Shown here: piece by piece, positions 1 through 10,391 of the stretch
Position numbering within the stretch: the stretch's first letter is position 1
Layout: each line of letters opens with the position of its first letter
DNA from: Platerodrilus igneus
Lineage: Eukaryota > Arthropoda > Insecta > Coleoptera > Lycidae
Direction of reading: 5' to 3'
Assembly (NCBI GenBank): GCA_036346225.1
Contig: JARFIW010000831.1
Coordinates: 310,001-374,000 of the forward strand
Length of the DNA stretch: 64,000 nt
Translations under genes and position numbers: made by a program
Notes under the pieces: generated by a model
Databases searched by the model: none
Told to the model about the DNA's origin: nothing
What the model saw: only the letters and a program-made list of their open reading frames with translations

Positions 1-584
1 TATTTGAAGAAATAAAGAACTGGTACAGAGCTCATAAAAAATTCATTTTCAAACTTTACTTGTCATGGCCAACTTGGATGAAGTTAAAGAAATACAGAAT
101 TTCATAATAATTTCTTTTATTTGACGTAACGTTTTTGTTACTTAGAATATTGAAATGAGGTTTAAACTAATTTGCACGGTAATTTAAATACTTTTATTGG
201 CACTTAGTAAAACCAATTTCGCTTGTTCAAATTTTTAGTATTCTAACCTAACCTCAAAGTTTTAAATTTGTACCGCGCAATTTTCTTGATCTTTTAAGAA
301 AGCGTTTTCTGAAGGCAACGATTTATTGCAAATAACGAAAATTTCTTACACATTTTGGAAAACGGAGCTTATTATTTTTACAGGCAGAAAACGGTAGTGC
401 TTTGATCACAAAAGATTTTCATAAATCACATTTTTCCATTTTCCATTATAAGTTGAAGTATAAACCCTGATATACTATTGAAAATGATGATAAGCGTGCT
501 TATTGTTTGGAAAAATAGTTTCAAAACTAGATTAACAAAATAAAAAGTTTTTGCGATCTATTGATTTCTGCTCTTAACAAGTAG
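1..584. other. AT-rich sequence, nothing recognised
   Basis: I see no coding region, repeat structure or RNA gene here. The sequence is AT-rich with short A and T runs. It lies upstream of the dispersed repeat that begins near 585, and I could not find a matching extension of that repeat into this stretch. Confidence 0.5.
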
Positions 585-2290
585 CGGTTTTTCAACATTG
601 AAGAAATTTCCCTAGGCTACGGTAGGAAAAACAGCTTGCGGGTAGAAACTTGATATATGTTTTAAACGATTCATAGCGATATTTAGAAAATAATTAATTG
701 AAAAATTCGGATTTTTAGGTTTTCCAATAATTATTTCTGATTTTCTGAATTTGGCACGTAACTTAACAAATAAAAATGATTTTGCTTTATCTTTCGTACT
801 GGTAGCGGTACGTACTACAGTGCCGAAAAAGAAATTAAATAAGTGTTAGAAACTAGTTTTGAGTAGGTCGGTCTTTAAGTAAGTTCGGTGAGACCGTAAG
901 ACTTCTATTTCGTGGCAAGAGTTTAGTAGTGTGTCTAAAATAACAAAAAAAAACAATGCGGGTTTTTACAGATTTCTATGTAAAAGCATGGTTTTTGTAT
1001 TCAATTTTGAGGTTACGTGTTTATTTAATCTTACTTTAATTGAGTTTGGCATATTTATTATGGTATAATAAAACGATGAAATAAACCTGGATAGTTATTT
1101 TTATGCACAAAGATGAGGTTGTTCATGAACGAAGTACTTCAAGGAACTGAGCCTCTATAGTAAACTATAAATATTATGTCGTTTTAAGTGTAGGACCAAG
1201 TTTAATGGTTGTTTATATATTTTGGTTGGAAATTGTCTCCAGAGTCAAAATATGTGCATCATTTAGCGCGAAGAAGTTACGAATATTTATATAAATTTTA
1301 ATTTCATTATTGGAAAATTTTCCATTATAAATCTGTGCTTTTTCATTATAAGAATAGTGTTAAAGCAAAAATAATGTTGAGACGAAAATAGTGTTAAGGT
1401 TTCAACTTAGGTTAATAGGCGAGCTGATTTACTACTAAAACAAAATAATCGAAAGAGCACATGTGCGAAAATAGTGTTGAGATAAAAATGGTGTTGAGGC
1501 GAAAAGAGTATTTGAGATTTTAACTTATGTTATTAGTTAAATGTTTTACCACTAAAACAAAATAAGCGGTCGGGCACATGTACAAAAATAGTGTTGAGTT
1601 AAAAATAGTGCTGAGACGAAAATATAGTTGAGGTAAAAATAGTGTTGAGGCGAAAATAGTGTTGAGTTTTCAACTTAAGTTAGTGGTGGAAGTGTTTAAT
1701 ACTAAAACAAAATAATCGATCTGGCACATCTGCGAAAATAGCGTTGAGATAAAAATAGTGTTGAGGCGAAAAAAGTGATGGTGTAAAAATAGTGTTGATG
1801 CGAAAATAGTGTTGAGGTTTCAACGTAATCGAAATGTTTTACTATTAAAACAAACAAATCGAACGGTAAAAAGTGTGAAAATAATATTGAGGTAAAATAG
1901 TGTTGAGGCGAAAATAGCGTTCAAGTATCAACCATCAAAATGTTTTTCTACAAAAAGAAAATAATCGAAAAGGCACATATACGAAAATAAATAAGACATT
2001 AAAGAACTAGATACCATATCTTCATATTGTCTCAAAATAGTTACGTGATTTTATAATTTCGGTCAACTTTCCGTCGGGAAACTTTCGTTAATAAACTTTC
2101 CATCGGTAAAGTGTTTTCGGTAAACTTTCCTAGACTCATTACCGTTTCTTCAGTGTTTATTATTTCGCACAAAAACAAAGACAAACATTTCCCAATGGAT
2201 TGTAATAAAAATTCAAAACCCGTATTTTTTTACTTATCCTACAAAAATTTCTTTTCAAATTGTTACACGATACTAATGTAATATTCTGGT
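585..2290 (+). repeat. Dispersed repeat R1, copy 1 (minisatellite-bearing)
   Basis: This stretch aligns by eye with 33570-35290 in the same orientation. The first 500-600 bp are collinear and non-repetitive: both copies share a GCTACGGT(T)AGGAAAA block, a TAATTAATTGAAAAA block, a GTAGCGGTA..TACTAC hairpin and a GAGTAGRTCGGTCTT block. A minisatellite follows, then a shared distal part (CCAATGGWTTGTAA and AYTCATCCTA-like blocks). No ORF or transposase is seen, so it is probably a non-autonomous element or a satellite-carrying repeat. The termini are approximate and no target-site duplication was found. Confidence 0.65.
1350..1990 (+). repeat. Higher-order minisatellite in R1 copy 1
   Basis: A roughly 17-bp monomer (GAAAATAGTGTTGAGGC and variants) occurs in runs of about 3-5. 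The runs are separated by a roughly 60-65 bp spacer that is itself repeated (TTTCAACTTA...GTTTTACTACTAAAACAAAATAATCG...CACATGTGC). About five higher-order units can be counted. Each spacer has an ACATGT-type palindrome just before the next monomer run. In the other copy of this repeat (34540-35130) the same spacer carries only one monomer per unit. Confidence 0.8.
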
Positions 2291-3169
2291 TATCTGGGAT
2301 CACCTTGTTAATTCTTCGTTGTTACAGGTATAACATTTATTTAAATAAACTTATTAAACATGATCATTAAAAGCATTACACGCACAAAGAAACTATTTTA
2401 AAACCTCTCTGGTGCCGTAATTAAATTGCAAATGTCTTTAACGCGAGAACGGAAAGCAGTTTAATTTGTAAATTGCGGCTTCACGACGAAGACCTGGTTT
2501 GTAAGTAACCCTGGCACGGATTACACTAAATGCAATGCGGCACCTCGTGGCGGTGGTTGCAGTCGAATTTCCATATTTCAATACCTTCCGGTAATTGGGT
2601 GAGACACTGGCATACGGCGGTTGGTAGAAATTGAAACGGACTGATGGCGGAATGTTCTCAATCGTGGCGTGCTTGCTGGGGTCATGCCCTCTAGAAAGTG
2701 GAGCTGATGCAGTGATTGTTGCGGAGGTGGATCAGTCCAAGTTATGGCGGAGTCCTGTCCAATGCGTTGAGAGTTCACTTCATTTTATTCCGTTAGATTT
2801 GGTGGTCACAATAAAATAATCTGAAGGAAAAGCCTGGAGTCCTGTCCATAGCATTGCGAGAGTTCATTTCATTTTATTCCATTGGATTTGGTGGTCACAA
2901 TAAGATATTCTGAAGGAAAAGCCTTAGTGCACGAGAAGCTTGGTGACTTCCGTCTTGCACTATTCTTGAGTTCTCTTCAAAAAGTTTGGTGACTTTCCTA
3001 AGGAGGAAACGATAAGAAGTGATTTGCTCTGACATTTGAGGCTACTTTTATACCGAATTGCCAGATTCTACGTATATTCTATATTGTATACGTTAACAGC
3101 AAATGTTGCTTTATCTGTAATGATTGTTTGTGCTGCTGCGAAAGCATCATTTGAAAAGTAACTACTGAT
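2291..3169. other. Intergenic, with a tandem 88-bp duplication
   Basis: No gene is recognised. The part from about 2480 to 2760 is slightly more GC-rich. Two adjacent imperfect copies of an 87-89 bp unit lie at 2749-2835 and 2837-2924; both start GAGTCCTGTCCA and run through TTGGTGGTCACAATAA to TCTGAAGGAAAAGCCT. The unit could be part of an old LTR or UTR, but nothing confirms this. The left side of the gypsy remnant starts near 3170. Confidence 0.55.
2749..2924. repeat. Two-copy tandem repeat, ~88-bp unit
   Basis: The two units are about 88% identical by eye, differing by substitutions and one short indel near GCGTTGAG / GCATTGCGAG. There are only two copies, which suggests a local duplication and not a satellite. 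Confidence 0.75.
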
Positions 3170-4575
3170 ATGCTTAGCACATATCAAGCTTTTCAAACTC
3201 TATTCCACCAACCAAAGTAGACAGTAGGTCATTAACTGCTGGAATAGGATATGGATATTTAGCAAGTGTTATATTTAATGTACTTTTGTAGTCTCCACAT
3301 ACGAATTTTACAAATTTCTTTCTTATGAACAACCACAAAAGGAGTAGCCCAATAAGTATTATTAGTAACAACAAGAACTGCTTGTTGCACCAATGATTCA
3401 ATTCTTCTTCTACTAGAGGCATTATTGCAAACCGTATCGGCCGTACCTTCATAAAAATTAATTTAGCGTCAGTATTCAGTTGCAAATACAACACAACCCT
3501 CAAAATTATCGAGTCCGTCAGAAAAAACTTAAGGAAATTTCCTTATTAAAGCTGGAGTTGTTACGTTGGCTTTAGTAAGAACAGGTTCACTATTTATTTA
3601 ATTAAAGCCAAAACTTCTTAATCCTAAAGCAGTAAACCAGTTACGACCCAAAAGAGTCTTCTTTTGACGAGCAGAAACAGTGGTAGGTAGCTTGATGCAT
3701 TTTCCGTTAAAACACACGCCAACATTACAGGTACCAATCATTTGCACAGGCTTTCGATTATAGTTAACAAATTTAGTAGCAGAAACAAATACTTTTCGTT
3801 TCTTGTATACATCTCATTGAACCATGCTTCCTAAATAATTGATGCAGCTCAGCCCAAATCAACTTGCATAACACAATTATGGCCATCAATCAATACTTAG
3901 ACGTCATATGAGGACACGTTGTTATTACTCATATAGTTTAGTTCGTTAATTTTTGAAATTATTCTCTTCATCACAGTTGTAGGCAGTTACATTGACATAC
4001 CCGGTTGTTGATTTATTTTTCGAATTTGAATTTTGATTTAGTTACTTATTTAAATAAATCTTTTGTATGTGTCCAACCTTTGAGCAAACTTGACATTTTG
4101 AATTCCTAAATGGACATTTACTACGTAAGTGATTTCCACCACATCCATAACAATGGTATTTCTTTATTGTAATTCCAGCATTTTCACCTGATGATTAAGT
4201 TTGACCACTAGCTGGAATTTCTTTGCAAGAACGAGCGACCAGATTAATACCCTGCTTTCTAATGCAGACTTAAACGTTTCGGTTCTGGCAATAAACGATG
4301 CTGCAAAGATTCGTTGTTCACTCCACAAATTATGCGGACTCGTATTGCCTGTTTAAAAATTCCCTGTAAGCTCACAGTTTTCTGCCATACGACGTAATTC
4401 AGCTACAAATGATGCCACTCGTTCGTTATCTCTCTGGATTTATTTATTAAGCCGGAAACATTGCACAATAACCGAAAGCTTGGGACTAAAATGTTCAGTT
4501 AATTCGGAAATTATTTTTAGGTATGTCATAGTAGTTTTTGGGTATCCCAATAGCACAATATGACTTCCATGTAAA
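3170..4575 (-). pseudogene. Ty3/gypsy-type gag-pol remnant (NC, PR, start of RT)
   Basis: Read on the minus strand, the order is late gag, nucleocapsid, protease region, then the N-terminal part of reverse transcriptase. Gag shows FVAELRRMAENCE near 4400 and a VRIICGVNNESLQHRLL-type block near 4300. Two zinc knuckles follow at about 4085-4150: CYGCGGNHLRSKC (CX2CX4HX4C), then CQVCSKVGH. A decayed MQVDLG..AASII segment near 3850 marks the aspartic protease. RT begins with KVRPIRFAI and PLVEEELN and reaches ICGDYKSTLN-like sequence near 3290. It stops around 3170, before the catalytic motifs, so RT, RNase H and integrase are missing. Several stops and frameshifts make it clearly dead. The hydrophobic stretch near 3330 is decayed RT, not a membrane segment. 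Confidence 0.85.
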
Positions 4576-5019
4576 ACAACACTCTCTCAGAATATATACC
4601 ATTGTAAATACAGCGTAAAGGCAAATTGTCGAACCTGTAAATACAAAATCTTATTGCATTAATGAAGCATAAGGAAAGGCCCTCGTTAATTATGTAATTA
4701 AATTGAATGGAAAGATCGTGAAGCGAATATAAAATGTAAATACAAAAAGCTATTCATTTCAGCCGTGTAAGTAATTATTCTATACATTGTAATAACAAAT
4801 TTTCATTGCGTTTATAGAATGTGTTTAAAATAATATTAATTTGACGCATTTATAAAGCAAAGCATATTTTCCGTGTGCAGATATATCATTTAAAACAAAA
4901 GCAATGCACTCATTTTCGTTAAAAATACCACTTTATGAGTTTTAAATAAAACATATCTTTCTTTCAAAGAAGTCAGTTTCGAATTTATTTCAGAATTTGT
5001 GTCTTTGTGTCGTTTCACC
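4576..5019. other. AT-rich sequence, nothing recognised
   Basis: No coding or repeat signal is seen. It may include the decayed 5' part of the gypsy gag, but no motif supports that. Confidence 0.45.
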
Positions 5020-5227
5020 TGACATTGAAGACACAAATTGTGAGCTAGGTGATGCTGTACGTCTCATAAGGTGTCTGTATTAAATATTACAACTTTGCTA
5101 TTCCTGTCCCGATGAGCTCCAATCAGAGCGAAACGCGTCGACGGGGTGCCCTCGTGGCTGAATTTGAGTCACTTGCCAATAATTCCTTTCTACTTTGTAT
5201 TAATTTATGACTCATTAATCCTACTTT

Positions 5228-5232
<5 letters not shown>
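5020..5232 (+). mobile_element. Short hammerhead-bearing element, copy 1
   Basis: About 210 bp align with the reverse complement of the element at 57297-57652. Shared blocks are CACAAATTGTG, AGCTAGGTGATGCTGTAC, a TTAAATATTACA block, the hammerhead motif, and TGAGTCACTTGCCA just before a (TA)n tract. In both copies the order is the same: unique part, hammerhead, about 90 bp, (TA)n. The element has no ORF. Known Penelope-like elements carry hammerheads in their terminal repeats, so I infer that this is a non-autonomous PLE derivative or an isolated PLE terminal repeat. Confidence 0.7.
5103..5145 (+). ncRNA. Type I hammerhead ribozyme, one core substitution
   Basis: In order the strand carries stem I 5' side CCTGTC (5103-5108), core CCGATGA (5109-5115) in place of CTGATGA, stem II GCTC-CAATCA-GAGC, then GAAAC (5130-5134) and GCGTC ending at 5139. 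Stem I 3' side GACGGG (5140-5145) pairs with CCTGTC through one G-U wobble. Stem III is minimal and its ACGCGT is self-complementary, as in hammerheads thought to act as dimers. The U4-to-C core change should weaken cleavage. Stem II is perfectly paired even though its bases differ from copy 2, which is good evidence of structure. Confidence 0.75.
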
Positions 5233-5265
<33 letters not shown>

Positions 5266-5505
5266 CAAGTTATTTTCAGTCCGCAATAAGAAATTGTGTA
5301 TAAAATAAGATGTATCTGTAAACAAATTCTTATGAAAATAATAAGAGCTATTGACAAATACAAATCGGGCTTTAGCTTTAGCTTTATTACTCCTCCCCTG
5401 TGAAATAAAGCTAATGTTTTGTTAATGGCTATATAACTACTAGCCCGATTTGTATTTGTCAATAGCTCTTATTATTTTCATAAGAGTTTGTTTACAGATA
5501 CATCT

Positions 5506-5552
<47 letters not shown>

Positions 5553-5631
5553 TTTTATAGCAACGACCTTGATATAATCATATGAAGTGTTTTACTTACC
5601 AGCAGACCTAAAACCCGCAATAAAAACACTT

Positions 5632-5667
<36 letters not shown>
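5230..5667. repeat. (TA)n cluster around fold-back sequence
   Basis: Three (TA)n microsatellites lie at about 5230-5260, 5511-5548 and 5634-5667. They bracket the fold-back at 5301-5512 and a smaller interval with GAAGTGTTTT...AAAACACTTC at its ends. The first tract directly abuts hammerhead element copy 1. Alternation of (TA)n with inverted-repeat modules recurs at 17.6, 45.2 and 57.3 kb. Confidence 0.85.
5301..5512. repeat. Near-perfect inverted repeat, 71-bp arms
   Basis: The left arm is 5301-5371 and the right arm 5442-5512. They are almost perfectly complementary: both carry the block TAAAATAAGATGTATCTGT and end at the centre with CGATTTGTATTTG / CAAATACAAATCG. A 70-bp loop has its own small AGCTTTATT/AATAAAGCT hairpin. 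The low divergence implies a recent origin or gene conversion between the arms. There is no ORF of note; the ORF that crosses it is an artefact of the repeat. Confidence 0.9.
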
Positions 5668-5670
<3 letters not shown>

Positions 5671-6039
5671 TTTGCTACGTTATGGTTACCAAACGTGTAA
5701 GAACACAAAATTCGTTATTTTTAAAATTTAGAATAGTTTTTGCTAGACATATGATATATCATTGAAAAGGTAATTTTAAGATATAATATTCACTTAAACT
5801 CTAAAATGGCGGGCCATAAGAAAAACAAAAATTGTGAGCGGTTCCTCGAAAACAAAAGACAGCCGAATGATTCTGTTCATGTTAAAATACTCCTTTCAAA
5901 AAAGTGTCCTCAGAATGTGCAAGTCTAGTGATGGTATGGGTTAGAGTTCATGTTTTATTATCAAAAAACAAAGTCCTCCATTTTTAGTTTTTCTTCGAAT
6001 ATCTCCAAAATCAAGCAACTTACATAAATTTTGTAAACG
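5668..6039. other. AT-rich sequence, nothing recognised
   Basis: No coding, RNA or repeat signal that I can support. Confidence 0.4.
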
Positions 6040-6385
6040 GTTAAGAAATTTATAAAACGGAATGTACACTGCACTTAAGTTGTCTGTATCACTTTTAGAA
6101 TTTAGATTATTTTTATTCGTGTTGATATGGACATTTTATTTGCAGACGTCAATACAACAGAATGTTTCAAAATTCTGGCTAAAGGTGGAGAGAGTTTCTA
6201 AATGTAAAGGATGGCTTTAAAAGTGGTAGCAAGTTGAGTTTTATTCTGTTCATATTCTGTTGTATTGACGTATACAAATAAAATTTTTAGAGTCAGACCA
6301 TATCAACAGAACTAAAAATAATCTAAATTCTGATAGTGATATAGACAACTTAGTGCGATGCACACTTCGTTTTATAAATTTAATA
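6040..6385. mobile_element. Fold-back element, ~120-bp inverted arms
   Basis: The left arm, about 6045-6165, is the imperfect reverse complement of about 6250-6375. Shared blocks include TTCTGTTGTATTGACGT, CATATCAACA, TAAAAATAATCTAAATTCT and CGTTTTATAAATTT. The loop is about 85 bp with no ORF. No clear target-site duplication is seen, and the arms have diverged more than those at 5.3 kb. It is a MITE-like or fold-back element of unknown superfamily. Confidence 0.75.
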
Positions 6386-6984
6386 GTTAAAGAGATGCAA
6401 CCCATAGATTTAGCTATTTATTTATCATAACACCTTGTTTCACAGAAATACAATGATTTTGATTCTTTAGAAGGCGTATGCCTTATTCTAAATTTGACAT
6501 TCTGTATTATTTTTTCATTAAGTTTCAATCAAAATTTTTTTATGTAATAGTTAATATTTAGTTTTACTGCTTTCTTTTTTTTATAGTTTTAATGTTTTTA
6601 AAGTTTAGATCATTGAAGATGTTGCTGGTTGAAATGAGAATGCTAGTGTAAATTTATATGTAAGTTTTTCAATTAAGTAATTGTATTTTAACTGTGTCAG
6701 CATTTTAACCTTCGAAAGAAGAACCAAAAACAGGTTTGAAACTTCAGGAATGTAAATAAATACACCCCATTTCAAGCATTTCATTTCGAACTAAATAGTT
6801 GCCAATAATTTTATTCAACAACCTGTAGTGTTTAGATATATATTATGGTATTAGTAATTGCACAAGGCAAATTGATTTTCAATGTTATATTAGTTAATAA
6901 GATGAAGTAATAACTTAGACTTTTATTCAAAGCCCAAATGATTATTTCAAATCGAGCTAGTAATCGAAAGGTGGTAAATATAAG
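6386..6984. other. Intergenic AT-rich, nothing recognised
   Basis: No feature is supported. The end near 6960 may be the 3' body of the tRNA-like SINE candidate, which reads leftward on the minus strand. Confidence 0.4.
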
Positions 6985-7055
6985 CTCTCTGACAGAATTT
7001 GAACCTTGGTTTTGATCGTCGACACGCTAACCAATTGTGCCAATCGCACGGGTGA
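6985..7055 (-). mobile_element. Candidate tRNA-derived SINE head
   Basis: On the minus strand a box-A-like TGGCACAATTGG (7031-7042) is followed about 25 nt later by a box-B-like GGTTCAAATTC (6995-7005), the spacing of a pol III type 2 promoter. It is not a real tRNA gene: I see no proper acceptor stem or CCA region. This head differs from the SINE-1 family found elsewhere in the window. There is only one copy, so the body and ends are undefined. Confidence 0.45.
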
Positions 7056-10000
7056 TTACAACTGGAAAGTTAGACAAACCTAAATAATTTGCGCAACCAT
7101 ACATCAACCTAAGTTTCAATTTCGATTGGAATTTTTGTCAATCATATTTGATAGTGTCAAATGTCCGAGATCATGTTGGAAATATGTTTCAGACAAATCC
7201 TACGTATTTTAGCCATAAAATCCAAACCTGCAATGAAAAATGGAAGTTTCTGTTTAAGATTTCAAAGTTATTCCCCTCTCTACCTACAAGGACGGATGAA
7301 ACGAAGTAATTTCAGCACCGCTGAATTTTCTTTGCGGATTGATTAAATTTTTTTCGCAGTGTGCTTATTATTTGAGAAATTAGAAAGTTTTAGGTTAAAA
7401 AATCATGTATTTTAAGAAGAAAAGAAGAAACATACTAAACTTTAGATGGGGCTGAATTTTAAATGGTATACTTGACTATATCGAATAAACTAGCGTTCTC
7501 TCAAGTTCTATGATTTAATTAGCATTGAAAATTAATGCAAGTTTATACAAGTAAATTACAAGTAAACTTGATCTAGAAACTGGAGGGAGATGAAATTAAC
7601 TGTATTAATTACTGTGTGCATATTAACGCAGTGCGCCTGTTTAAAGCAAAAGGGAATATTAGACATAAAATTCCGTGATACCTATTAATAATTAAGCAAA
7701 TAAAAACAAAACTTATTGTGAATACTCGTTAGTAATTTTGTTTAATTCGCTCTTCTCTAAAATAGGTTATGTGTATTTTGTAGTGTAGCAGTCAAATGTA
7801 GACGTATAAGCGTCAAGCGTCGCCAGCTTCATAGCAATTGTTTGCTACCCCTACTAAAATTACAAGGATAGGCACTGGAAATCATTATTTTTAGTCCAAC
7901 CTTCAGCATGTAATTTTAGTTTACGCGAAGGAACGTCAGGCACGAGTATGGATTAAAACTTATTAGAGTCGTATATCCTCATTGAAATAAACACTATTAC
8001 TATGTTAGGAAACGTTTTCAAGCTTTTTAAAACCTAATAAATAGCTATTGAAGCTGTATTTTCTAAAAGCTCACCTGACTTCCAGTATGAGGGGAAGGAG
8101 CCCCTTGACCATCAGCAATTGCAGAGGGTTGGCGTGATGTCATGGCCCTTTTAGACCATGATGAAAGAAGTTTCTAGCACCTAGTTTTTAGATCATTGCA
8201 AATAGCAGTATCAAAACAAACCGGAGGTTTCCTACCGACCGAAAACAATCAAGCACAATTTACTATCAAGCGCACTACATTAAATATTTACTGCATGTTG
8301 TTGATATTATAAAACATTGCACATTTAACACGCTGCGAAAACAAGAGAATGACCTACATTTATCCGTTCATTGAGATGTCAGAGTAATGCTTCTGCCATA
8401 TTGCAGATAAGGCGTGGAATTGCCTTGTAAATTCAATGTATGTTTACGAAATACTTTACAATATTATATTGCACACGTTTATACAACATGCCTTATCATT
8501 ACCGCATTATGGCACGTTTATTTATCTCTGTCTAGTAGAGAAATAATTAAAACTAGTTTGAAAACCCCGCACTTATCAGTTCGCGACGTCGCTTGAATTA
8601 GCATAATTCACTATTTATTAAAAATTAATAGAAATATTAAGCTTAAAGCAATCACTAGCATCCACATGAAGAGATGTCAATCAGACCACCACCTGAAACT
8701 TCGGACATATTCGTTCGGTTTCGTAACACGCCGCGTCAAATAAACGACACTACGTCACAGGCGTCTGTTTATCGATTGTCCGGACTCTTCCTAGGAATAC
8801 CGAATTGGAAAACCAATGAGAAGGAAACAAAAATATTTGAAGTGGCTTACAGCGATAGAGACGTAAAACGTTGACCTTGTTTAGGCGATGTTTTTTCGGC
8901 CTACATCTCTCTCAGATAAGAACGTTTATTTTTCCTAAGAATGAGATATGGTGTATTCAGGCGCCACATGAACTGACAAGGCGAACTAAAGAAGTTTTCA
9001 GGATATCTAAGAGTGACTTGAAAAGTCGCTTTTCAGAAGTTCTATTTTATTTTTTCTTTTGACAAAGATTTGTATTTATTCAAAGAAATAAAATTATGCT
9101 GTGTTGAAATTAAAACTATGCGTTGTACTCATCCAAAAACTTTCTAAGTCTTACGAAATATGACAGTTTGTTAAAAAAATAGTTTTCAAACCTATATAAA
9201 ACGTAAAGCCTAAGCCATTATTCATTCAACGGGATACCCTCTAAAATTGCTGAAATAAATCAAAATACGTTTAAAAAATTGTTAAGCGATACTGATTGGG
9301 GTAATAAAGTACGACTGGGGTTCTTCCACGTTTCGTTTGAATTATGATCTAGTTGCATATTTGAATTGGTAATGACATCGAAAACAATGTATCCTCTCCC
9401 TTTTCCCTGATTTATTGGAAACTGTAGAAAAAATTCTTATATGGAGATTTGCTATATTTGGATAGGCAAAAGTTATAGAAGGGAAATACAAAACGATAAT
9501 ATATGAACTCCAGTGAAATTGAAAAATAGTATAGTATTGTCAAAATATTACAAGCAATGCATTTTAACGTAATTAATGGTTCTTATAGGTTTTAAATCAA
9601 ACCCAGGCAGTTGCTAGAAATAATTTGTTTACTTCACAAATGTAATTTCAGATACCAAATATCCGTTTTTAAGGGTAATCTATAATTACACAATAAATAA
9701 CATAGCGTACAAAGTTAAACATCTAAACGGAAACAAACTCAAAAATTACAACTACAGGTAAATGGTAGATACAAAATAAATACTTCAGATACTTAAAAAC
9801 GATTACATTCGAAAACACATAAATAAAGTCAAGTTTTGGATGGTTTATGTAGACATGTACAGGTAAGTGACAAAGAATGATTATACAAGGTAACTTCGGT
9901 AGTTCGTTATATATTATAGATATTTTATGGAAGGGGTTATAGTACCTATTAAAAGAAACAAAATTATTAGCTTTATATAGATGTTAATACTCGTAGTTTG

Positions 10001-10063
10001 CGGGAAAAATTAGTCACTTTGTAAGAAAATTACTATCTGTTTTTACAGATATTGTTGCAACAA
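7056..10063. other. 3 kb intergenic, nothing recognised
   Basis: Read on both strands I find no conserved protein motif, tRNA-like head, long inverted repeat or microsatellite. Short ORFs of 60-66 codons near 7161, 8414, 8674 and 8871 have no recognisable motif and are at chance length. The 8680-8900 stretch is slightly more GC-rich than its surroundings. Confidence 0.45.
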
Positions 10064-10391
10064 TTGCTTTCATCAACATCTTCATCATTAGGTCTTCAGT
10101 CCTTTTATTTATCCTATTTTTTCCTTTTCCGCAGATATCTTTCTTTCTCTACAATCTCTAGGACCTTATTGTTATTAACTTTGTCTGTCCATGCTATAAT
10201 CATCATACACCTAAAGCACCATATTCAAAATGGTTTCTACGTTTTTTCTGTCCGCTTCTCCTAATGTCACCATTTCATATCCGTACAGTGCTGTGCTTCA
10301 CACATACCAATGCTTTCAACAATTTTTTATTTTGTTTTTATGTTTGTTGTCTTCGAACGTACCAGCTGCTCTTTCTTGATATATACAGCTC
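10064..10391 (-). pseudogene. 5'-truncated LINE fragment D (C-terminal end)
   Basis: On the minus strand this matches the C-terminal coding and 3' part of the LINE fragment at 41676-42240. Both end with a CATCATCATTAGGTCTTCAG-like tail, and both begin at the same internal point (TTCTTTCTTG...GATACAG / ATATACAG). Shared interior blocks include AACTTTGTCTGWCCATGCTA and CGTACAGTGCTGTGCT. It abuts the mariner-like element at 10392, which appears to have landed at the junction with the next LINE's tail. The reading frame is broken. Confidence 0.7.

Noticed and set aside
1350..1990. CRISPR-like alternation of short repeats and spacers
   Set aside because: The spacers are copies of each other, the repeats vary, and the context is a eukaryotic TE landscape. 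It is a higher-order minisatellite.
3174..3503. Small membrane protein suggested by a Leu/Ile-rich stretch
   Set aside because: The flanking residues (KVRPIRFAI, PLVEEELN, CGDYKSTLN) show that it is decayed gypsy reverse transcriptase; the hydrophobic run is mutated RT sequence.
5205..5462. 85-codon minus-strand ORF with Tyr-Ile repeats
   Set aside because: It is made by the (TA)n tract and one arm of the fold-back.
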